A stretch of 64,000 bases of DNA from contig OZ037852.1 of the NCBI GenBank assembly GCA_964035575.1, positions 558,001 to 622,000 on the forward strand. Direction: 5' to 3'. This DNA comes from Rhynchopus sp. YZ270_cl-10 (taxonomy: Eukaryota; Euglenozoa; Diplonemea; Diplonemida; Diplonemidae). The translations under genes and the position numbers were made by a program. Under the pieces are notes generated by a model. That model saw only the letters and a program-made list of their open reading frames with translations. It made no database searches and was not told where the DNA came from. Shown one piece after another: positions 30,021 to 40,782 of the stretch (positions are counted from its first letter, which is position 1; every line of letters begins with the position of its first letter).

Positions 30021-32964
30021 CCACTGGACTGCCGCCGCTATGGGTGCTGCTAGCGGTACCTACGATTTGTGCAAACACCTGGACAAGGACTACCGCTGGG
30101 ACGCGGCAGGGTGGGATCACTCGGCCACCAGGTTCAACGAGTTGGTGGACGATGACGCACGTGTGGACCCGGGCGAGCAGCCCCAGCAGACCCTGAGGCA
30201 ACGTGATCTCTCTTTGTCGATCATCCTCCGACAAGCGGCTGCGGTGCGGGAGGCAGGCGATGTGCAGGACCTTGCTCGGCTGAACTCGCTCCAGCTGCCC
30301 ATGGCTGGGGCGTGGGTAACGGCTCTGCCCCTCCCGGAGAATGTCATCGATCCGGAGGCGTTTCGCGCTGTGGTCCGTCTTCGGTTGGGTCTGGTGATGT
30401 ACAGAGACGATGTCCGCTGCGGACAATGCGCAGTGAGCATGGACCAGTATGGGATTCATGCCCTCAACTGCAAGCATGGGGGTTGCACGATTCGCAGGCA
30501 CGACCGGCTCCGGGATCTGGTGGGCACGCTAGGTTCGAAGGCAGGTCTCGCTCCGGCCTTGGAACCCAAGCACATCGTCCTCGGGGGTACCAAGCCAGCA
30601 GACATCTTCTTCCCCATCGGCATAGGTGACGGTAGAGCCAGGGCGGTAGACTGTGTGGTTGCGAACCCCCTGGCCTCTTCGCATGTACAGGGGGCGGCGC
30701 GAGCGGTGGGGCACGCAGCGGTCAAGCATCAGTCCTGGAAGCGCGATAAGCACGGCAAAGCTTGCAGGACAGCACACATTTCCTTCTCCGCTTTTGCGGC
30801 CGAGGTCTTTGGGGGGCTGGGGCCGGAAGCAGCCACGCTGTGGCGGCACCTGAACAAGATTGCCGCGGAGCGTGCGGACGGGGATAAGGTCTTGGCCTCG
30901 GCCAAATGGAATGAGCGTCTGGCCGTGTGTGTACAGCGGGAGGTGGGTGCCACGCTGTTGAAGCGGGGGGCCTTGTGTTTCGGCCTTGGGGGTGATCGTG
31001 ATGCAGTGCCGGCTGATACTGTCGAACGTACCCCAGACTACTACGTCACACCTGACGACGCCCCAGACGATCGCTTCCCTACATACGTGGACGACCACCT
31101 GTACCGGCTCGCTGAGCAAGACTGTGAGATTGTTGAGGAACCAACCCCTGATCCACGAAGTGCGGCTGATGTTGATGAGGCTACTGCGGCGATGGAGAGG
31201 TGGTTACAGCGGCAGGCGCGCAAGAACCCTGTTCATCAGTCTTCCGTCGTCGTGGAAGTAGCTCCCTGCGAGGACCCAGCTGCGGCCTATGAGAAGCTGC
31301 ATGAGGGTGACTCCCCTCCTGCCCTAGCGGTGCAGCTGTCCGCCGTCGGATGCTCCACTCCCGCGAACTTCCGCTACACCGTGGGTGACTGCTGTTTCGA
31401 CGCTATGGCACACTTGAGCGGGAAGAACGCGGGGTCCCTGAGGCAGGTTGCGGTTGCACAGGTAGTCCAAGACGCGGACCTGGCGGCACGGGCTGAACCG
31501 AATGTCGCCGTGTGGTCGCGGCGGATGCTCATCGCTGGGTGTGATCGATCGGATACCTGGGCTGACACTGTGACCGTTGCCGGCCTTGCACGCGCTCTGA
31601 ACTCGCTGGTGGTGGTGTTTGTGGGTGGTCATAAGCCTTCGCTCTTCACCCCCTCGAGTGCGACGAATTACCAGAATGTGTTTGCGCTGGCTCACGACGG
31701 CCGCACGGTGGGCCACTTCACGCCGGTCACCATCCCGGAGAAACTGAGGCAGTACTTCCTGATGCAGCCTCCGACGCCGCGCCTGCCGTCGCTCACTTGT
31801 GTGTCCCGCGTGGCAATGCTGGACTACCCTCAGGACGGAACGAGAGAGGATTTCGGGAAATGTGAGGTGTGCGGGTCTGCTGTCCTCGGCAGTGAGCAGC
31901 ACTGGCAGTGCGGGGAGTGCGTGGCTTGGGCGTGCCGGCAGTGTCGTCCCCTCAGCTGCTCTTCCTGCCCACGGGCTCCAGCGGTTGTCAGCTTACCGAG
32001 TTCCTCAGGTGTCACTGCGCGCACACATCCAGCAGCGGACCCCAAGAGTAATGACTTGTTGCAGGAGCAGCGGGATAAACGCGTGGCCACGAGTGGGGCT
32101 ACCATCAAGAAGAACAGGGACCAGCTTCGTGCCCGGTTGCGTAAGGCTCCGACGGATGCCATGGATGTAGAGAGTGGCTATTCAAACACCACCCCAGCCC
32201 TCTCTACCTCCTCCGCGCCCCAGGTCGTGCAGACCCCTGTCCAACCTGGCACTTCGTCGCAGGCGCACTCTGCATCGGACGAGTCTCAGCAGCATCAGAC
32301 AAATACGGAGAGTGGCTATTACAACACCCACGCAGCCCTCCCCGTACCCGCGTCTGATGTGGCTGTTCCCTCATCCACCAGCACGAGAGAGCAGCCTCAC
32401 GCTGTTCCGCAGGTCGCTACGTCGCAGGCGCAGCCATCAAGGACCCATACGGAGAGTGGCTATTCAAACACCACCCCAGCCCTCCCCGTATACACGTCCT
32501 CTGAGGCAGCTCACTCTCACGCTGACACGAGTGAGCAGCCACACGTCGCCTCGCAAGACAGTGCGTACTCCGCGGACCTCCTTGGCGGGTCCCAGCACGC
32601 AGTTCCCTTGCCTGGCGCAACCTCGGTCCCCAGCACAGACACACCATCGGAGAGTGGCTACCAATCCGCACCACCAGCCCTCCCGAACCCTGTGCCGGTA
32701 TGGAATGACATAGCGCCCTGCCCCGGGTTTGACTTGCCTATTCCAGAGACCGCTGATGAGTGGGAGGGGTTGTTCTATCCCACTACCACTCATTTCAGCT
32801 CCCAAGGCGGGGACTCTATGACGGCGGCGGAGGCTTTCGAGTACTGTGGGCGGTGGAGGACTGCAGTGAGGCCGATGTTGAGTCAGGAGGAGCTGAGGAA
32901 GGCGTCGACGCTGTGCAATCGCCTGAGGAGTCTTGTGCAGACGCGCCTTCGCTCCGCCGCATAG
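29962..32964 (+). CDS. LINE polyprotein, second frame: endonuclease, second OTU-like domain, Cys cluster, ESGY repeats
   Basis: About 1000 residues with no stop. It opens with AALPVRMGGLGIRRAYDHW, the usual block after the RT thumb. A CCHC finger (CGQC ... HALNC, about 30418-30475) is followed by a PD-(D/E)xK-like endonuclease: RHDRLRDLVG, then KPADIFFP and RAVDCVVANP (about 30500-30670). A second protease-like domain at about 31330-31735 has VGDCCFDAMAHL, WADTVTVAGLARAL and GHFTPV, the Cys/His layout of OTU or viral-type cysteine proteases. Then comes a Cys cluster, CEVCG ... HWQCGECVAWACRQC (about 31860-31975). The C-terminal 250 residues hold four spaced ESGY boxes. It has no start of its own and must be read from the first frame. 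Confidence 0.85.
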   Translation, partial: KPQAALPVRMGGLGIRRAYDHWTAAAMGAASGTYDLCKHLDKDYRWDAAGWDHSATRFNELVDDDARVDPGEQPQQTLRQRDLSLSIILRQAAAVREAGDVQDLARLNSLQLPMAGAWVTALPLPENVIDPEAFRAVVRLRLGLVMYRDDVRCGQCAVSMDQYGIHALNCKHGGCTIRRHDRLRDLVGTLGSKAGLAPALEPKHIVLGGTKPADIFFPIGIGDGRARAVDCVVANPLASSHVQGAARAVGHAAVKHQSWKRDKHGKACRTAHISFSAFAAEVFGGLGPEAATLWRHLNKIAAERADGDKVLASAKWNERLAVCVQREVGATLLKRGALCFGLGGDRDAVPADTVERTPDYYVTPDDAPDDRFPTYVDDHLYRLAEQDCEIVEEPTPDPRSAADVDEATAAMERWLQRQARKNPVHQSSVVVEVAPCEDPAAAYEKLHEGDSPPALAVQLSAVGCSTPANFRYTVGDCCFDAMAHLSGKNAGSLRQVAVAQVVQDADLAARAEPNVAVWSRRMLIAGCDRSDTWADTVTVAGLARALNSLVVVFVGGHKPSLFTPSSATNYQNVFALAHDGRTVGHFTPVTIPEKLRQYFLMQPPTPRLPSLTCVSRVAMLDYPQDGTREDFGKCEVCGSAVLGSEQHWQCGECVAWACRQCRPLSCSSCPRAPAVVSLPSSSGVTARTHPAADPKSNDLLQEQRDKRVATSGATIKKNRDQLRARLRKAPTDAMDVESGYSNTTPALSTSSAPQVVQTPVQPGTSSQAHSASDESQQHQTNTESGYYNTHAALPVPASDVAVPSSTSTREQPHAVPQVATSQAQPSRTHTESGYSNTTPALPVYTSSEAAHSHADTSEQPHVASQDSAYSADLLGGSQHAVPLPGATSVPSTDTPSESGYQSAPPALPNPVPVWNDIAPCPGFDLPIPETADEWEGLFYPTTTHFSSQGGDSMTAAEAFEYCGRWRTAVRPMLSQEELRKASTLCNRLRSLVQTRLRSAA
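32170..32700 (+). repeat. four spaced ESGY boxes in the LINE C-terminus
   Basis: ESGYSNTTPALS, ESGYYNTHAALPV, ESGYSNTTPALPV and ESGYQSAPPALPN, about 140-190 bp apart, separated by Ser/Thr/Gln-rich linkers. Confidence 0.75.
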
Positions 32965-33337
32965 ACTTTAGAGACTTCTTTTTACTTTTTCTCCCCTCTC
33001 CCCCCCCCCCCCTTCTTCCCTTTCTCCTTCTTTTTTGGCTATTTTTATTTCGTTCACATAGCCTAGATTCGGACCTGTTTTCAGGCCGACCGTGTACAGC
33101 CGGGTAGAGCTAGACAACGCCAACAGCTGTGGCCCAAGGAGGTCCTCAGTGTTGTCTGCCAATCCCCTTAACCCAACAAAAGACTACAAAATAAAAACAA
33201 TCTAGACAAAGCCGCCCCCATCCCCGTCCAGGCAAAATAAAAAAAGTAAAAGAATGCCCTTCCTCAGTCCGGAAGTATCACCTCAACCGGTTACCTGCCG
33301 TAAAAGAGAGAGAGGTTACAGAACTATTGTAAGAAAT

Positions 33338-33343
<6 letters not shown>

Positions 33344-33381
<38 letters not shown>
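33344..33381 (+). repeat. LINE poly-A tail
   Basis: 38 consecutive A, immediately before the right target flank. Confidence 0.95.
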
Positions 33382-33387
<6 letters not shown>

Positions 33388-33856
33388 GTTTTGAGCATCT
33401 GTGGGTGAATCATATGCACTGCTACAGTGGCCTATTATTGGGTGTTTTCCTTAGCAAATTCCTTCACAAAACTCATTTTTGATTTTGGCAAAGGCAAATT
33501 TCAGGCCAAAAAAAAGTCACCCCTGGTAGTAGGTCCTTGGGTGTCCAAACATGCCAAAAACACAAAAAAATTGATGTTTTGGCCTTCTGTGGGCACCTAA
33601 AACGCACTTCTCTGCCCAAAAAACGAATCATTCACATTTCAGAGGTCCTGCATGAAAATGCCCATTTGAGCCCAAATTTTCGGTTTTTTTTCAACATTTC
33701 TTCAACACAGGCCCCGCCAGGTGGTCCGAGGGTCCAAAAAAAAATTTTTTTTTTTCGACCAAAAATTTTTTTTCGACATCTACTTTTTCAAGCCTGGAAA
33801 AAGAACTGGTATTTTCCTACATTGGTTTTTACTCTATGACGTACCCCTACCGGTAT
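33382..33856. repeat. right flank of the LINE and dispersed repeats
   Basis: 33382-33510 matches 40800-40935. The next 100 bp matches 38390-38510. No gene. Confidence 0.7.
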
Positions 33857-34697
33857 TTTCCCAGGCTTGGAAAAGTAGATGTCGAGAAAAAAATTTTCAA
33901 AAAAAAAAAAAAAAATTTTTTTTTTTCGACAACTACTTTCATGGATGTAGAAAGTACTTCACGTACTTTTTTTTTTTAAAAAAAAGTAAAAAAGTACGTG
34001 ACGAAAAATGGAAAAAAAAAGTACTTTTTTTTTTTTGAAAAAAAAAAGTACTTTTTTACCCATTTGGGTGTGGGTTCATATTTCGTGAAAATTTTAGTCA
34101 CTAAAATTTTGTCCATTTTTCTGTATATCCCCCACCACAGAATGGGCGGATTCCGGAAATGCAAATGCGGGTGTTTTCGGGCATTTTTATGGCCGAAAAC
34201 GCTCCAATATTTTCACGTACGTTGATTTTCACGTGGAAAAAAAAGTACTTTTTTTTTTTTTTTTTTTTTTTTTGTACTCAGGTAGCTACGTAGCCTTCAG
34301 GGAGGCAATCGTGTGCTAATACAGAAAGTATCAGTCAAGGCTGTCCTTACAGACGCATGCCAAAGCGGCCGCCACATGGGTGTGGACTTTAGATTGAAGT
34401 TTCATCATTGTACTAGCCCAGGGAGGGTTCCCGGCTACCGGCGAGGTCTCTTCCAATCCGTTCCCTAGTTTCCTAGGGGGGCCTCCTTGGCTTCACTGGC
34501 TAGGGCTCTGCAGGTCCCTCCACACATGTTGTGTGCCTGCCTTCAGCACCCAGGGTAGCATACCCAGCACCTTTTACCCTCAGGTCAGACCTTCATAGAG
34601 TTTCAGGAGGAGTGCCACAAAAGGGCCCCCGGATGCAATTTAACGTCCAGCCCAGGACGTGGATTTTTTTTTTTCAAAAAAAAAAAAGTACTTTTTT

Positions 34698-37604
34698 CAC
34701 GGGTTGCCGACGATCGTAGTACGAAATTTTACGATCGTAAAATTTTACGATCGTTACGATCGTAAAATTTCGTAAAATTTCGTAAAATTTCGTAAAATTT
34801 CGTACTACGAAATTTTACGATCGTAAACGATCGTAGTACGATCGTAGACGAAATTTTACGAAATTTTACGATCGTAGTACGTTTGCCAAACGAAATAACG
34901 AATATCGCTTGAAAGTACCGTTCGATATTCCTTGCATGGTGTGCATGAAGCACACACAAGGTATATCAAACGATAATCAATCAGATAAAACGTTACATCA
35001 TTGGAAAATTGTTGGCACCGCCGCCCTGTCTTCGTATTTATTACGTCGACAGGCCAAACAACGTTGGGCTCAGAAGAAGCAGTGCTAGACAGTCACTGGG
35101 GATCAACATGAGAACCAACTCCCAACAACACAGGCTACCGAAGTAGCAGGTGGGGTGTTGCGGGTGTTTGGGGTGAAAGAAAATCGATTTTGGTAAGTTA
35201 CAGCAGAAAATTCTTAAGTTTGCAATAGCGAGAAGGGTTACATTGCTCTTGCGAGCTGTGAACCGGTAAGGTTGAGAAGGGTGACACGGCATACAAGTAC
35301 AAGTACAAGTAAGACGTACCTTCTGCAAAGGCTGAATTCGCAATTCTAAGGGATATGAATTCAGCCCCCACTGTTTTTTTGAGATGATCATTCCATGGTA
35401 TACTAGGCGTTCCCGAAGAATGAATCACCCCCTCCTCGTTCATGCAAACTCAAGAAAATTCTGAAGTAACTACAACCTGGCGTGCGGGTACAGATGCATT
35501 GCTTTGTTCTTTCCTCAAAGTCATGTGTGATCTCTCGGGTCTGTACTAAAGTCAGTGTTTAGATAAGCATCCACTTGACTCGTTCTAACAACCGTTGAAA
35601 TCTAGAACAAAACAACACACTGCCCCTTCTCACACCAAGCCGCCATGCTTCAAGAGCATGCCCTGGGCAAAAATTACTGTGACAAAAATTAGTATTCTGG
35701 GGGAACGCAATATTTTCTTGTGTCTAGTCCTCCGCAAGCAGAGGACAGACTTTCCGGATCCCGAAGTCGAATTTCTTGCACTAGCTATGCTCCCTGGGTT
35801 AAATGGCTATAGCAGTGACTGACTAAGAGTTTCATAATAATTAGGGTGGTCTATGGGGTGGGTTAATGGAAAAGTTGGTATATAAACCCGACTTTTACGA
35901 TCGCCACCTGGTTTTGAAATAATTGCACCAGCTCTTCCGTCGGCACTGCTTCGTTGTCACAATGAAGGGTCGTCGGTTCGGGTACCTGTTAAGAGAAATT
36001 GAATGTAAAAGTAGAGACTACAACAAAAAAACAAACAAACAAACAAGAAGCCGCCCCGTACCCCTTAAACGTAAAAGTGACATTTTTGTTGACAAAAAAT
36101 AGTAACTCTGATAGGTAAGTAAAAGGGAAAAAAAAGTTTTTTCGTTGATTGCACAATTACCCTGTTGGAGGGGTGATTGGCGACCGTATCTGAGGAACTA
36201 TTTCTCCTTTAAGCTACGCTTTAGGTATAATGTGGCTCAGTCCATAAACCCACCCCCCTAAAAGGTAACCTTTTAAATTTTTTTCACATTAGATAACTTC
36301 CACTCGGACTTTTTGCTCGATTTTTGCTCCTTTGAACTCAGAATAACGTTTCTGAGGTCACAGGAGCAAAAATCGAGCAAAAAGTCCGAGTAGAAGATAG
36401 ATGAATTAACGTCGAGAGGTAAAAAACTAATTGGGAATTGGGTTTTGCGTTAGTTTCGTAGGTAAACCGTTTCCCGAACAATATTTTTCATTATTTGTGA
36501 CACTTCTGAGCATCTTCTGGTGGAAACCACCTCCAGAATAGGCCTGGGGCACCTTGTGGGGTGAAATTTCACCAGTTGTCCACCCCAGAATACGAAAAAA
36601 TTCAAAAGGTTACCTTTTAGGGGGGTGGGTTTATGGACTGAGCCATATTAAAAAAAAAAAAAATAGCTAAAAAATAGCGGACATGTCGAAAAGGGAGAAA
36701 ACCGGGGGGTTAAAAACATACCTTGCACTCGGCCCGCTCTCCAGGTACAAAGAACATCACTGCACGACAAACCACTATTACAATAGAAAATAACTATTTT
36801 TTACCGAACAGAAAGGTCGTTTTATTGATGAGTGTTTTCTGAGTGCACACTCAGTGGGGACAAAATGCAACACTTCAAGGCATGCAATACTCCAAGGAAT
36901 TTGCTAAGGAAAAGTCGATATTGTGGGCCCCTGTAGTAGTGCATATAGTTTACCCCCAGATCGTCAAAACACCCGATTTTTGCGTTTTTTTGCACTTTTT
37001 GGTGCCCAAAAACCCAACTCAGGGGTCGAAATTTTCCCGAAAAAAAAAATTTTTTTTTTTTGAGATTTTTTGATTTTTTGACAAGGCGCTGGCCCATACA
37101 AAATGCACTGGTGGTACAGAAAATGACTGGGGAATTAACTCTAGATGCTCAAAATAGCCCAATTCTTGCTTTTTTTGACTTTTTGGTCCCAGAAGGGGAC
37201 CTAGGGTGTAGTGAGCAGGCCTCAAAAACACTTGTGAAAAAAATTTTTGATGTTTTTTAAGGTTCAAATCGACTTGTCTTTTTGGTTAAAACCACGAAAT
37301 TTCGGGTTCGCAAAACCGCGTTTTAGACCCCCACAGATGCTCAAAAGTGCCAAATTTTGCTTTTAATGGCCTCAAATCGTCGAAATTAGCCTCTTTAGGG
37401 GCGAAAAAAAAAATTCGAGAGTCCCTTTCCCTGGGAGGCAATAGCCACCGGCAACGACACCACTACGAGATTTTACGAGATTTTACGAGATTTTACGAAA
37501 TTTTACGATCGTAAATTTTCGTAGTACGATCGTAAATTTTCGTAGTACGAGGAAAAAAAGGCTACGATCGTAAAATTTCGTACTACGATCGTCGGCAACC
37601 CGTG
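34698..37604. mobile_element. element L inside S, 2.9 kb, ACGATCGTA subterminal palindromes
   Basis: TIRs CACGGGTTGCCGACGATCG and inverse, flanked by TTTTTT on both sides (a 6-bp duplication is plausible but not provable in a T run). Both subterminal zones are built from ACGATCGTA and AAATTTTACG palindromes. The interior (about 34880-36870) is closely related, in inverted orientation, to the right-hand element at 37784-40757, so the two form a large inverted repeat. A 75-residue frame (35595-35822) is shared by both but is not convincing as a gene. Confidence 0.75.
36233..36645. mobile_element. 413-bp MITE with 42-bp perfect TIRs, inside element L
   Basis: TIRs begin TGGCTCAGTCCATAAACCCA and stay perfect for 42 bp. 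A second, internal perfect 30-bp inverted repeat (36302-36331 and 36362-36391, starting ACTCGGACTTTTTGCTCG) is nested within. The element lies in a stretch of about 550 bp missing from the sibling element. No clear target duplication. Confidence 0.8.
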
Positions 37605-37783
37605 TTTTTTTCGTTTTTTTTTTGAAATCACGTAAATTTTTTTTTCAAACAACGTCACGTACGTGAAGTATCACGTAACCCGATTTTTGGAAAAAAAGTA
37701 CTTTTTTTTCGTCACGTACTTTCTACATCCATGTACTTTTTCAAGCCTGGAAAAAAAAAATTTTTTTTTGGGCCTGACCTTGG

Positions 37784-40757
37784 CACGGATGCTGCCAGAT
37801 CTGGCCAGATTTGGGGGCCAATTTCCCAGATCTGGCTCGTTTTCCAGATGTGGAGATCTTGTTTCCAGATCTGGCCAGATCTGGCCAGATCTGGGAATCT
37901 GGGAAATTTTTTTTTTCAAAAAAAAAAAAAAACTCCCCAGATCTGGCCAGATCTGGAAATCTGGCCAGTTTTTTTTTTCCCTCAGATTTCTGGCTATTGT
38001 CTCCCAGGGAAAGGGACTCTCGAATTTTTTTTTTCGCCCCTAAAAAGGGCTAATTTCGACGATTTGAGGCCATTTAAAGCAAAATTTGGCACTTTTGAGC
38101 ATCTGTGGGGGTCTAAAACGTGGTTTTGCGAACCCGAAATTTCATGGTTTTTACCAAAGACAAGTCGATTTTTGAAAAATCTCGAAAAAAAAAAATTTTT
38201 TTTTCCGGGAAAATTTTGACCCCTGAGCAGGGTTTTTGTGTACCAAAAAGTGCAAAAAAACGCAAGAGTCGGGTGTTTTGACGATCTGGTACCGCCATAT
38301 GCAGTACAGGGGCCCACAATTTCGACTTTTTCTTAGCAATTTCCTTCATAATTTTTTTTTTCTTCGATTTCTGGCAAAGGCAAATCTCAGGCAAAAAAAA
38401 TTCACCCCTGATAGTGGGTCCTTGGGTGTCCAAAGATGCCAAAAACACAAAAATTTTGATGTTTTGACCATCTGTGGGCGCCTAAAACGCACTTCTCTGC
38501 CCAAAAAATGAAAATCGATTTTTCCTTAGCGTTTTTATAGCCGTGATTTTTGGGTATTTTTTCGCAAAGGGAAAAAAAAAAATATCAACCAAAATAGTGG
38601 GTCCTTGGGTGACCAAAAATGCAAAAAAAACGTTTTTTTTTGGTGTTTTGACCCTTCAGAACCACCCAAAACGCACTTTTGTGTACCAAAACACGCATAT
38701 TTCAGATTTCCTCAGCAATTCCTTCACAAGTGCAAGGTGATTTTTGACCAAACTAATTTTGTGCACTTTTTTTGTGGTCACGTAACGCTAAAATCCTCTC
38801 CGTGATGCGAGAATTACATGTGAGAATGCGATAATGATTCTCGCATGCGAACGCCCAAAACCACGAAGGAGGACGCAAGCAAGGCTTCAGTGCACTTAGG
38901 TACAGGATGCGTCGTTTTCAGTTACAAAAAAGGGTACTGTGAAGCGGTTGAGGCACACACACAGACCCGTTGCAAAATGCATCTGGGACCCACGCTAGAC
39001 CCCCCAAAAGCTGTAAAACCATATATTTCCATCTCGCGACCCCAGCGGATGTGGACTGAGGTGTTTTTTTTTGGGTGTTTAGAAAGGTTTTTGTCCGATT
39101 GGAGAATTTTTTCGGTAAGTGTTGCATTTTGTCCCCACTGAGTGTGCACTCAGAAAACACTCATCAAAAAAACGACCTTTCTGTTCGGTAAAAAATAGTT
39201 ATTTTCTATCGTAGTAGTGGGTTTGTCGTGCAGTGATGTTCTTTGTACCTGGAGAGTGGGCCGAGTGCAAGGTATGTTTTTAACCCCCCGATTTTCTCCC
39301 TTTTCGACATGTTCGCTATTTTTTAGCTTTTTTTTTTTTTTGTCAACAAAAATGTCACTTTTACGTTTAAGGGGTACGGGGCGGCTTCTTGTTTGTTTGT
39401 TTGTTTTTTTGTTGTAGTCTCTACTTTTACATTCAATTTCTCTTAACAGGTACCCGAACCGACGACCCTTCATCATAACAGCGAAGCAGTGCCGACGGAA
39501 GAGCTGGTGCAATTATTTCAAAACCAGGTGGCGATCGTAAAAGTCGGGTTTATATACCAACTTTTCCATTAACCCACCCCATAGACCACCCTAATTATTA
39601 TGAAACTCTTAGTCAGTCACTGCTATAGCCATTTAACCCAGGGAGCGTAGCTAGTGCAAGAAATTCGACTTCGGGATCCGGAAAGTCTGTCCTCTGCTTG
39701 CGGAGGACTAGGCACAAGAAAATATTGCGTTCCCCCAGAAAACTAATTTTTGTCACAGTAATTTTTGCCCAGGGCATGCTCTTGAAGCATGGCGGCTTGG
39801 TGTGAGAAGGGGCAGTGTATTGTTTTGTTCTAGATTTCAACGGTTGTTAGAACGAGTCAAGTGGATGCTTATCTAAACACTGACTTTAGTACAGACCCGA
39901 GAGATCACACATGACTTTGAGGAAAGAACAAAGCAATGCATCTGTACCCGCACGCCAGGTTGTAGTTACTTCAGAATTTTCTTAAGTTTGCATGAACGAG
40001 GAGGGGCGAATCATTCTTCGGGAACCATAGTTGTATACCATGGAATGATTTTCTCAAAAACACCACGTGGGGGCTGAATTCAATCCCTTAAGAATTGCGA
40101 ATTCAGCCTTTGTAGAAGGTACGTCTTACTTGTACTTGTACTTGTATGCCGTGTCCACCCTTCTCGACCTTACCGGTTCACATGTACGAATAATATTAGG
40201 CAGTGGTAACACCCTTCTCAATTGTGCAAACTTAAGAATTTTCTGCTGTAACTTACCAAAATCGATTTTCTTTCACCCCAAACACCCGCAACACCCCACC
40301 TGCTACTTCGGTAGCCTGTGTTGTTGGGAGTTGGTTCTCATGTTGATCCCCAGTGTTTTGCACTGCTTCTTCTGAGCCCAACGCTGTTTGGCCTGTCGAC
40401 GTAATAAATACGAAGACAGGGCGGCGGTGCCAACAATTTTCCAATGATGTAACGTTTATCTGATTGATTTATCGTTTGATATACCTTGTGTGTCCTACTT
40501 CGTAACTTGCACACACGAGCAACGTATATTGAACGGTACTTCAAGCGATACTTCGTTATGTCATTGGGGGTACCTGGAAAAAAAAATTTTCCCAGACGTC
40601 CCAGATCTCCCAGATGTGGCCAGATCTGGCCAGATCTGGCCAGATCTGGGACGTCTGGGAAAAAATTTTTTTTCAAAAAAAAAAAAAATTTTCCCAGATC
40701 TGGCCAGATCTGGGCGGCCCAGATCTGGAGATCTGGCCAGATCTGGCAGCATCCGTG
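37784..40757. mobile_element. element R, 2.97 kb, CCAGATCTGG subterminal palindromes
   Basis: TIRs CACGGATGCTGCCAGATCTG and inverse, with an exact CCTTGG 6-bp duplication (37778-37783, 40758-40763). The empty site GACCTTGGGACC is at about 26971-26982. Subterminal zones (37790-37975, 40600-40750) are tandem CCAGATCTGG palindromes. The interior 39130-40570 is the inverted relative of 34880-36870. The terminal layout copies element L (CACGG, then TGC, then a GATC-centred palindrome array) but with different repeat sequence. Confidence 0.8.
37990..38345 (-). repeat. inverted partner of 36895-37450
   Basis: Same dispersed sequence as 18240-18670 and 37010-37430, in reverse. 38345-38860 holds further related tandem-like blocks also seen at 33480-33640. 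Confidence 0.65.
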
Positions 40758-40782
40758 CCTTGGGACCTTGTGCACCGAAAAA

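Larger units (their letters stand above)
27022..33381 (+). mobile_element. near-intact LINE (non-LTR retrotransposon) with two OTU-like protease domains
   Basis: About 6.36 kb with a 38-base poly-A tail (33344-33381). A second copy of the target at 40783-40935 is uninterrupted (CGGCAAAATTTTGATGTTTT), which fixes the borders: left flank ends TTTTG at 27021 and right flank resumes TTTGATG at 33382, so any target duplication is about 4-5 bp plus A/T ambiguity. The coding order is OTU-like protease, C2H2 and four-Cys zinc fingers, reverse transcriptase, CCHC plus restriction-like endonuclease, second OTU-like domain, RING/PHD-like Cys cluster, then ESGY repeats. The endonuclease-after-RT layout is that of R2/NeSL-type clades. 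Confidence 0.92.
33940..37733. mobile_element. element S inside V, 6-bp target duplication
   Basis: TIRs CATGGATGTAGAAAGTAC and inverse (CTTTCTACATCCATG). Target duplication TACTTT at 33934-33939 and 37734-37739. The empty site TCGACAACTACTTTTTCAAG at about 26283-26302 matches exactly with one TACTTT. Subtracting the insertion inside it, S is about 0.88 kb. It is rich in AAAGTAC palindromes and has no coding frame. Confidence 0.8.
33857..37749. mobile_element. outer element V with nested insertions
   Basis: Ends CAGGCTTGGAAAAGTAGATG (left) and near-inverse (right, TACTTTTTCAAGCCTGG). Without its insertions it would be a unit of about 100 bp, like the uninterrupted copy at about 26205-26310. 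Confidence 0.55.

Noticed and set aside
35595-35822. 75-codon frame shared with 39613-39840
   Set aside because: Shared because the two elements are close relatives; the few differences seen change amino acids, so no sign of selection on a protein.
33857-40757. Polinton or other virus-like element with long terminal inverted repeats
   Set aside because: The large inverted repeat is explained by two sibling TIR elements; no polymerase, integrase, capsid or ATPase frame is present.
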